From Nymphaea colorata (lineage: Eukaryota > Streptophyta > Magnoliopsida > Nymphaeales > Nymphaeaceae): a DNA stretch of 64,000 nt. The notes beneath the pieces are model-generated. The model was not told where the DNA came from, ran no database searches, and was given only the letters and a program-made list of their open reading frames with translations. Shown here piece after piece: positions 50,201 through 61,300 of this stretch. Made by a program: the position numbers and the translations under genes. Position 1 is the stretch's first letter; each line of letters begins with the position of its first letter. Where the stretch lies: contig NW_022204507.1 in assembly GCF_008831285.2 (NCBI RefSeq), forward strand, positions 1,550,001 through 1,614,000, in the 5' to 3' direction.

Positions 50201-53200
50201 CACTATACCAGATGTGCCTTGCTTGATAAACAACAAATGACCAAGTTGGGATCGTCGAAATCCACATTTAGACACAACCTCAATTAGCTTATGGAATCAT
50301 GCACGGGAACTCTGTTTAAGTTCATATATAGTCTTTTTCAATTTGCATACCTTGAATGACACCCCCTGTCACTCAAAACTAGGTGGTTGCTGCATATAGA
50401 CGGTTTCAGAGAAATCTCTATATAGGAAGGCATTTTTCACATCAAGCTGAAATAGATGCCACTCTTGCTGGACAGCAAGAGATATAATCAGTTAAATAGT
50501 GCCCAATCGAGCCACAGGTGAAAAAGTCTCAAAGAAGTACACTCCACCAAGTCCCAAGTCTCCCGAAAGATAAGAGCATCCATTTCCTCCTGCATGGCTT
50601 GCCTCCACCGAGAATCTAACAAGGTTTGATGATGAGAAGACATAGCTCGATCAAACTGCACCAAACTTGTACTCAGATAGTCAATAGAGACAAAATTAGA
50701 AATCAGATGTAGTGTGCACTGTCGCTTGCCCTTGCGAATAGCAATCGGGAGATCATCTACAGAGTAGTTATTATTTATACCTAAGTCAATCTTATTAGTG
50801 GAGCTTACCTCTTGAGAAAACGCTGGTGAGCGGTTGGAAGAGGGATCATGACGATGAGAGTAAACTAATGGAGAATCAAGGAAACGTTCACATGACATAG
50901 GTTGAGAACGAGGAATAGACTCAATTGACACTGGAGGAATAGAAACATGCATCTCAGACATAGGAGGACTCAGAGAAGAAAAATAAGGACGAGACTCAAA
51001 AAAGGTACCATAAGCACTGATAATCTCTTTCTCGGTCTAGGGATCAAAGCAGTTATATCCTTTTTTATTGGCAAAGTATCTAATGAATACACATTTGATG
51101 GATTGAGCAGCAAGTTTGTTTTTGTTTAGGCCTAAGATGTGTGCAAAGAAGGTGCATCCAAATTATTTGAAAGGTATATGAAATAGTATTGATTCCGTAT
51201 TTTTATGTATTGTTATGTTGTTATATGTATATACAATTAGTCACTTAGTCTATTATATAGTATTGTAATACCTCACACTCTATGTCACATAGGTACGGGT
51301 ACGGGTGCGGGCACGAACCATTTTCAAAAAATTTGGTGCGGGGGGTACAACAGTACACACACGCGGACATATATATATCAAAAAATTGCAAAGACATAAT
51401 AAATTGCAAAAAAAATACTTGGCTCCTTGCCCGATCCTAAATAAAACCAAAACAATAGACATGAAAAATCAAGTTTTGGTGAATGAAAAAAAAAAGGAAA
51501 AAAAAAAACACAGACCTAATGCAGCAATGTTGATAGCATACAGACCCTATTCGACTGCTCACAAGAAAAACACATAACAATAAGCAACATAGAAGTTTAA
51601 ACGACTGCTAATGGGTTCCTAAAAAAGTACAAAACCAAGCAGCACACAAGTTTAAACCACCAGCAAAATGAGAAAACCAGAGATAAATATGAGAAATCAC
51701 AAACAAATGGGAAATCAAATCCACAACAAAACCATAGTCTCGAACAATCCTCAAACTAAAAACACTAAGTAGAAACACAAATCACACATTGCTACTAATC
51801 AGAAACTAAAGTGCAATGGACAAACATGAATGGGAAACCAAACTAGCTTAAACTAATGCATAAAACTAAAATAATATGTACTAGATTTTCATAAGAAACT
51901 AATATGCAACAGACAAACACAAATGGGAAGTCAAACTAGCCCAAAACGAATGCATAAAACACAAATACGCATATTGTATTTAGATTGAGAGACAGAGAAA
52001 GATAGGGAGCGAGAAAGAACACATTGAACAAGAGGTTTAAAATCCCGATAAGGGGGGACAAGTTACCAACGCTTGAAGGGAGCCGTTCACGGAGTTAGAA
52101 GAGAGGTCGAACTAGATGAGAGACTTCAGTGAGCCGGTTCCGATGGGGAAGGGAGTGTACCAGCCCCACCGTCAGCCGACCGACCAAGAGAGAGAGAGAG
52201 GAACCTCAGAGGCTGAAGAGATCGTCTATCGTCGCCGGTCGCCGTGAGTGGTCGTTGGTGAGAGAAGAAGAAACCCACGAAATGAAACGAAACGAAAAAG
52301 GGTTTTAGGGTTTCGATATATTTAACGTTAAAAACGTTAAAATGGTTTAAAACGTGAAAATGTAAAAAAAGGTTAACATTAAAATCAGACAGAATTGGAC
52401 TCAGTCAACTTTGACCGAGTCTAAAAAAGGTCGAAAATGACCTTGGGTGCATTGACCGTACCCGATACGGTCAACGCAGCACCCCTCCGCACCCACGGGC
52501 CTACCGGTACCATGCGGGTACTCTTCCCGTGCTATGTGACACGGATACGGCAGTTTGGGTCAAGTACCGGCGTCGACACGCTGACACACGGATCCCGACA
52601 CATGGATACGGCTGGATACGTTTTAGATCGGGTCTGGGTCAGACCTGATCCAAACCACTTTCATAACCCGATTTTCTTTTTAAACCTCGTTTTCTTTTTA
52701 CGCTTTACCCTCAATGGTCGACCTTCCTTTACCCTCGACGACTTCCGCGGCAGCACAGTTCGGCAATGGCGGGCGACGGCGACGACCTCCGGCGACATCC
52801 GGTGGCGTCCGGCAGCAGCCGGCGACAGAGAGGTAAGTGTTTTTTCTATTCTTTTCGATATTAGAAGTTAGGGTTTCAACTTTCATTTGGGGATTTTTTA
52901 GATTGGGTATTTTTTGCGGATTTGGGGATGTTTTGGTTTGAAGATTGGGCGGTTAAGGATCCTATTCTTCAATGCTATGTGCGATATTTTCTTTTTTTTT
53001 GTTTGATTTTGGGATTTGGGGATTTTGCCGATTTGGGGATTTTGCCTTCGTTGTTGTTGATGATGCTAGATAATGATGAATACGTGATAATAACAATCAA
53101 GTGAGATAAGCAGGTTCAGCTACATAGTCGATTGCAGCTAGATATTTTATAGATGAACTCGGCTGTTGCTCGGAAATTAATGATTGTAGCATCCAATCTA

Positions 53201-56200
53201 GATGGCATTAACATATAAAATGTTAATTTTAGAAGTTTATGACATGATAGTATGCATATATATTGTGAAATGCATATATTTTTGGCTCCATGACAGATAT
53301 ACGATATTGAAGGAGTTGAAAATTCTTTTAGACATGAATGAACTGCTTCTGCTTTTTTATCTATGAAGGTTTAGTACGATCATTTACCATTCTTGAACAA
53401 GTTTTCAGCCTTCCTTCTGCTTCTGATGTTTTGTGACTGCATGTTTATACTTTGTCAGTTTGTTGTATGTTTTATTTCATAAATTTTATGTTCATTATAT
53501 GTTTTTTCCATCTTTTTATTATGTTTAATGTAGTATGGCGAGCAAAAGAAAAACAGTGTCTCAGTCTCAACCTACAAGTTGTGGTTCTGGATCAGCTACG
53601 TCTATTGCACACCCTAAGAGTGAATTATTAATTTCATGTTTTTTTTATTATCATTTTTAATTTTTTTTAATATAATATTCGCCGTGTCCGCGTATCCTAA
53701 AATTTGGAAACTTGCCGTGTCCACGTACCCGTACCCGTACCCATATCCGTGTGACATAACTCACACCTATTATGTGTATACATTAGTATGGTTATGTTAC
53801 CTACTTATATCATATGGTCATATGTATTGTTACAGTGTTATACCTGTTATAAACTTATATGTACAATTTGTTATTCCTATTATATATATTGTAATACAAG
53901 TTGTATGTAAATATTGTTATGTACAGTCTATTATACCTATTATATAGTATTGCATCAACCTATTATATGTATATACCATTACCTTGTTATATAATATGCA
54001 ATATTGTGATGTCTGTTGTATATATACGTTAGTATGGTTATATACTTACATGTATTGTTACTGTTATATACTTATAGTTATACTATTATGTATTGGTAGT
54101 CTTTTTTATCATATTATGTCTTTCTTTAAGCATAGATGGATTAAAGCCTTCCTACGAATTTACATTCCTTCTTCTAGAGATTAGATTCTTTTTTTTTTGG
54201 GTTACTTGTATTAGATTACGTTTAGTGACTATTGTTTAACTTATTCTATTAATTTTGCGAAGTCCACAATTAATTTTTGATTGTTTAAGTTGATTATGTT
54301 TGTTATATTCGTAGTCTTCACATTTCAAATATTAGTAATAGTTAGTCAAAATAACTTGATATATTAACATAACTAAAAAATTAAAAAAAAAAAAAAGATT
54401 GGTCGCCCTTTTTTGCCTAGACTCTACCTAGGGCCCAGACAACGCCCAGGCACCTTGACAACATAGACTGAGGCAAGTCTAGCATGAGGCCATGTGGAAG
54501 GTCACCATAAGCGGCGTGCTTCTGGGGTGGCTAACCATCTGTCCTCACATACAGGCTCTTCGGTGATCCTGCCTATGTTGCAACTGATATCCCTAGGGCT
54601 GCCCCTACTGGTACTACTGAAAATAAGGGGCCGGCCCAAGCAGCCTAGGTGGTGTCTCTTGTGCAACTGGTCGAACCTGATGAGATGTGAGATGTAGGTT
54701 GGGGATAGTATGTGGGTGTTGGTTTGGTCTAGAGTCAGTGTGTGGAACTCTTGGTAAGGTACAAGATAATAATTTGCATTTGGTGGAGGGTAAAATGGGT
54801 GGCCCTAGAGAAACTGTGAGTGTGGGTAGGGGCGCTGCATATGCTGATCACCCATGGGGTCGAGCCTGAGGTCCCCTAAACTCTTCGTCAAATCCCAATA
54901 AGGATAGATCAGACTTTCATTCAAGTCGTGTGGGGGATGGAGAACAAGGTGAGAACTCAATCAGCGGTCCAACGCATGTGAGGACTGACTTTGGCCTGGC
55001 TCATGGCGAAACAGGGGTGCCGTTGGGATCCGATGATGGCCGGGGTGGTCTCATGATCATGTATCTGGACATGGGCAAATGCCTGGGATTGAGTTCAGGG
55101 GTAAAAATGAACACGATCCACCATAAGTGGCTGCGGAAAGAGGTTAAGAATCTAATTTTGGGCCCTGGAGTCCAAAAACTGGCTCCAAGGAGCAAAACTG
55201 ACCTGGACGAGTTGAAAAGGTTTAGCAAAAACCATTCATATTCGAAAAAATAGAAGAACCAACTGGGGCGGGCAGTTCTAGGTCCTGAAATGGGACCCGG
55301 GTCCCCGTTCGACCCAAGTGGGTGTTGGGCTTGCAGTTGCAAATAGCAAATTGGTTGGGTATCTGCCTTCAGGCTCAAAAAGATTGCGAGTATCACTTCA
55401 TATGGGTGAGAAAAATGAAGTCAAACAAAATTTAGTTAATACAATGTTCATATGGAGGGGTGGACAAACATTCAAAGGCGTCCATTAATTAATTTTATTG
55501 CTATTGCATGTGATGAACAAGTTAAAGATAATTGATGCATCTCGAGAGTATAAAGATGCTTCTTATTTGAAAGGGTTATTCGTAAAAGTCATCAAGATTG
55601 GCCTCACACAGGTAAGGCACATCATCACAGATAATGTTGCTGTTTGCAAAAGTGCAGGATTAAGTTTGAAGAATGACTTTCCTAACATATTTTGGACTCC
55701 ATGTGTGGCACATACACTAAATTTGGCATTGAAGGACATATGCACTCCACCAAATGAAGAAAAAGATCCTCATTCCTCAAAGATATGAATTATTTTCATG
55801 GATTGAAGATTTAGAAAGAGATGTAAAAAACATCTAAAATTTCATTGCTAATCATAAACATGCATTGACTTTTTTTAGTAGTTTTTCATATTTGAAATTA
55901 CTGAAAGTTGCTGAGACGAGATTTGCTTCCATCATTATCATGTTCAAAAAGCTTTTGTGAGTAAGGTCTGCATTAGTTCTTATGGTGGCTCACAATGATT
56001 GAAGTTTCTATCGTGTTGAAGATAAAGCTAAAGCTCAAATGATTAAGAACAATATTTTGGAGGATACATGGTGGGTTAAGTTGACATATTTTTTGGAGTT
56101 TACAAAGCCAATTTGTTGCATGCTAAGGGAAGTACGTAAGGCGATTTTGATTTTATGCAAAAAAATTTGTGAACAAAAAGGATCCCTATACACAGTATAT

Positions 56201-56341
56201 ACATATACTTAATTATGTAAATCGATCTATAGACTATTTAAACAATTTTTTTGATGATTTAGATCTATGCTTAAAGTCGCCTTTTCGAACAAAAAAAAAC
56301 TAGGTTAACGGTTTATCATTATTTTACATAGTTTATATATG

Positions 56342-56380
<39 letters not shown>

Positions 56381-58264
56381 TCTTTTATAAAAGAAATGCA
56401 TTCAAAAAATTAGATCCAAATTAACAACAAAATGAATGAGGAGTGTTTTGATCTTCTTGCATGTGATTATAGTTTTCTGATTTTTCTGTGACTTTTACTG
56501 ATCTTTATTAGTTTAATTAGGAAATTGTTTTTTGAGAACTTTTAATTTCGTTCTACTTTGTACAGAAATTGGGCAGAATAAAAAAAATACAAGAAATACC
56601 AAAATTGTTCAAAAAATTCTGAATTTTGGGTTTCTATAATCCTCTACTTCTGCAGAGTAAAAAAAATCTTTAGTTTTGGTTTCAGCTCTTTACAATGTAA
56701 TGTCTTTTTAACCCATATTTGTGAATCTGTTAGAAATCAAAAAGACAAAAAAGGACAATTGTTTGCCATTCATGTTGTCTGCCTTTGTTGAAAGGAACAA
56801 ACTCACTAGCAAGTGTGCAGAAGATTTGGTTTATGTGCATTGCAATTTGCATCTACTTTCTAGAAAGGACAAAGAATATAGGTACTGTACATCTGATTTG
56901 ATATTTCTTTAAACTTGATGTTAATTACTTATGTTGTTATTTTGTTCATAAATTGCAGTTGTAGATCATCTCAATATGGGGATGTGGACGTAGAAGAATT
57001 CTACTTCGATAGAGAGCACAACTTGCACACAACTAATATGGATAGAATTGACAATGTCATTCCTACAAATGATGTTGATGTCAGTGAAGATGAAGCATGA
57101 TCAATACCTGACATTCTTTTTTAACCTTTTAGTTTTGTAACTATTATTCCATCAAAGAAGATAGTGATGGAATAGAACAGTCCTTGTGAGTCTAATGACT
57201 AATAATTAATCCTTGATTTCTGTCAATTATTTTTGTTCGTTATTATTTAGTTTTGGTTGAAATTATATATAAATATATGCACCCGCACTGAAATTTTTTT
57301 AGATTTGCCATATCCTGCACCTGCAACTGCACCCTGCACTCAGGTGACATAGGCCAACACACGTTTTATATATACATATGTGCAATCAGTTATATAGTTA
57401 AGTTAACTAATTAGTTATAATTTTCATTGTACACATTTTTTAAATTTTAAGTCAATATCTTTATTGTAAATATAGTTTGTATTAAAGCTACTCTTGTCGA
57501 AACTCCAAATTATATATGAAATAGAAAAAAGTTTTTAAAAAAACAAGCATGTCTTTTTAAAAGAGACAACCAGTCATCCTTTTGGAAAAAAAGCAGGATG
57601 CCACTCTTTTTGAACAGGGACACCCATGTTGTCCTTTCGAAAAAGACATCAGAGCTCTTTAAAAAAAAACATTGTATCTTCCTTTCCAAAAGGATGATAA
57701 TGGAGTGACAGAAAAAATGAAAGAGGGGAAAATGGTAGCCAAAGTGACTGCCTGAGGAGAAATAAGTAGGGAGATGCAAGGGAAAAGAAGAAATGAGAGA
57801 CGGGGGAGAATGAAAGAGGAAAAGAGAGAGAGAGAGAGAAAGAGGGGGAGAGAGGGGCATAGGGGCATGGGTAACTTGCCACCTCATACTCTGGAATGGT
57901 TTTTGCCATTGTCAGTTGTTAGACACTAGATGCTGGAACAAGTGCATATGTCGTTTTTTCTTCAACTGTGGAAAAGGTCAGTGCAAAAAGCAGCACCTGT
58001 GTTGACCAAATCGAGTACCACATACAGGGCAAATGTGCATGGACATCCATCCGCACCAGCATCTGATTTAGTGCGTCCATGTGTCAGTATATGACAGGAA
58101 ATTGGTATATTTAATTTTAAAATAGTGGTCATGAATTTGCTCAAATTCATGAGAAACTACAAAGGCAGTCAAGTGAGAACCCCATCTATGTCACATAGGT
58201 ACGGGTACTGGCGGGGGTACGGCCGTACACACACTCACAGACATATATATATATATATATATAT

Positions 58265-58340
<76 letters not shown>

Positions 58341-61300
58341 AAAAATTTCAAAATAAATAACATATTCATAAATCATGATCCAAAACACAGTATGAAAGTA
58401 ATTAACATACAAATATATCAGCTTTCTTGATTCTCCGTCGTATCATCATGATTAGAAGCAGCAACAGGTCACACTTTTAAGATATATTGACATCGCTATC
58501 GTTATGGCTCACACTATTATTGAAGAGTCAAGTTATAGAGAAGGGATCAATTTTCGAAACATTATATGGAAGATTTTAAATGAAAACTTGTGAGGAACTA
58601 TGTAAAAGAAAGGTTTAGAGTGAAAAAGGAAACAGGAAAAGAGAGGGGGATTTTTAATTTTCAACTCAAAAACTGGACAACTTTGGACTCGGTCAAAGTT
58701 GACTGAGTCCGAAAATGGACAAAAATGATCTTGGGTACTTTGACCGTACCCGATACTGCGTTGACCTCACCCTTACCGCACCTAAGGCCGTACCCGTACC
58801 CGCACCGTACCCGTACCATGCGGGTACTCCTCCTTAAGAGGAGAACCCGTGTGACATAGAACCCATCTTATTCAAATATCATTTTCTTATGCTCTCTCTC
58901 TCGCCCTCTCTCTCTCACATGCACATAATTTATTTTTGTTTTAGCCCCTGCATGCAGGCAACATACAAAGAGTCTCCAGTTTTCCAACACATGATTGTTC
59001 AAGACAATGATATGCAGATGGACCCAGCAAAGTTATAAAGAATATTTTATCTATCATGCATATTATATTTTCCTCACAGTACAGTGGAAGTGTATGCACG
59101 AGTCAGTGAGGTATGTGCACAAGCCTACAGCTACACCTCAACACTTTTCCAAAAAGCATTTACTGGCTTCACCAGATTCATGCCATGGAACCATAGGTAT
59201 TACTGTGCTCTCAACCAAATAGAAGAAACAAAAAACAATAAGTTGCAGGAAATACTCACAGGTCTTGGTTTCTGAGCAGGAGTACAGAAGCTGAAAAAAC
59301 TGTGATGACAATGCAGGCTTATGTTTATCATGCACCAATTGACTGCGCTCTGAATTCATGTTCTCTTCAACAGCAGCGAATGCATTAGGCTTAAATGACA
59401 CTTCACCTTGAAGAGAAGGAATAGCGGGCAAGAAGAAAGGGGCTTTTTCCGGTTTCTTTGGTGGCTCAACTGGTTTGTTTCTGACCTAGCATGATAAAAA
59501 TCAGTGAAGCAAAGTTAGAAATAACAACAAATCCAAAAGCACATAAAGGCTTGACACATGTGAGCATATGCACATGCATGTCCATCAAGTATTCAAGTAT
59601 CAGATTAAGTGTCAAACAGTTTGACTCATGTTGAGATCATTTAGTCCAGGTTGAGTCATGACACAAACTACTTCAACTAGCATTGTGTGAATTGCAAATT
59701 ATTCGCTGGGAAATCCTGGTCACTCCAATCAGATCATGAGTTGACTCTGAGAGTCGGCAAATACTGAACCACAATCCCAGTAGATTTCCCTGTGGCGTCA
59801 GCTTGAGTACTTGAGTGATGCCAAGGCTCCATCTTTACTAGCCTTGTCTGAACTGCAAGTTGTTCACAGAGGAGTTCTGGCTAAACCCAATCAGAATACC
59901 AGATCAACTCTGAGTCCCTCAGAGTTGTTTAAACTTTAAAGTTTAAAGTTTTAAACACGGAAAGCAAAATCCCATTATGGTCTATTTGATTGACCTAATT
60001 GGAATGCAGACTTAAAAACATACGAATGGAGGAGAAATTCACTAGCCAAAAGGCATCAAAAAATTACGCTGGAGACCACCCCATACATCTGAAGGTAAAA
60101 AAATGTACCAACCAGAGTAGGATAGAGCCCTCATTACAATGAGCACCAGATAACTCATAACATAAACAGGAAAACGTATAAAATAGGAACATTTCTTGTA
60201 GTTTACAAACACAGATGTCGACAGCTATGGTATACCTTTATCATATCCAAATGAACAAGGCTTTGCCACTGGCTCTTAGGAAGTAAAGAAAGGGTTATAA
60301 GATTAGGAATTTGCTTATGGAAATAAGTGGAAGCTGCTTTGTTTGCAAATAAATCTTTGTCATCCAAATCAGGAGTTTCCTCATCTTCGATTCCTTTGGA
60401 TGTAGATACAGCAGGCATTTGGACGCTTAGAATCTCTTTCCCACTTCCATAGAAGTCCACATTGCAGGATCCAGAAAACATCATCTGATTAAGCCTTCAA
60501 AATGCCAAAATAAAGGTAGACATCAGATGCCAAACAAGTCATGCATACAGTGAAAGGTGTAAAGCGTAAACTACAATCACACGTGACACCGGCTTGTGGC
60601 CAATTCAACTTCTCAAGAAACTATATTTGAGAATGAAAGAATTTACATAGAATATTAGTGCTTCAAGTGCAAGCAAGCACTGAGGAAGCATACAGGAATT
60701 CTAACATGGCCCATGATACCTAACTTACCAGAGATAGATCCCATTGTGATCAGCATGAGACGTTGCCAAGGTATCCATGTTAGGGGACAGGGAAAGTGCA
60801 GTAATAGGCACATCAACATGCATTGCATCTATTTGCCTGGCCAAGATAACATCCCATATTCTGAGACTCCCATCCATACTAGTAGATAAAAGCCACTTCC
60901 CATCTTCACTAAAACACAGATCAGTTATGCGATCTGTATGACCCACAAATCTTCGAACTATTCTTACAGCAATAATGTCAAATAACCTTATGACCATATC
61001 ATCTGCTACTGTTGCCAAAAGACCTGAAAATATTAAGTAAGCAACTTGAGATCCGTTACTAATATATCATTGCTAATGAAAACACTAATATATCATTGCT
61101 AATGAAAACACGTATATGGAAATGTTGAAGCTGCAACAAATCCTTAATGGAAGCATATTTACTGGCAATGATTTAATGGTAGATGTAGTACCATTGCCAC
61201 GATGGTATACAAACTTGACCACTGAGCAACCAATCTCCCATCTAGATTTCAGTTCATGCCCCTTGAAATCCCAAACCTGCTGAGAAGCATAATATATTTA

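Larger units (their letters stand above)
44000..54474. mobile_element. TIR element (hAT-like) with 8-bp target duplication, filled by nested insertions
   Basis: The element proper is 44,008-54,466. Its left end CTATGTTGTTAAGG and its right end CCTTGACAACATAG are inverted repeats with one mismatch in 14, and GCCTAGGC/GCCTGGGC follow on the inside. The flanks ACTCAGGC (44,000-44,007) and ACTGAGGC (54,467-54,474) match in 7 of 8 positions. The left arm (44,008-44,176) and right arm (about 53,768-54,466) are its own sequence. Everything between is younger insertions: a gypsy, a copia and a composite hAT. No transposase of its own is visible, so it was probably non-autonomous. It sits in the UTP21 intron. 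Confidence 0.72.

Noticed and set aside
43950-54520. Possibility that the gypsy gag fragment continues on the right side of the TIR element
   Set aside because: The sequence after 54,474 could not be matched to an upstream gag region on the minus strand, so the target cannot be reconstructed with confidence.
59084-59275. Plus-strand open frame with a protein-like sequence ([15 protein letters not shown])
   Set aside because: It overlaps the UTP21 exon border in antisense, has no splice context or family I know, and no continuation on either side.
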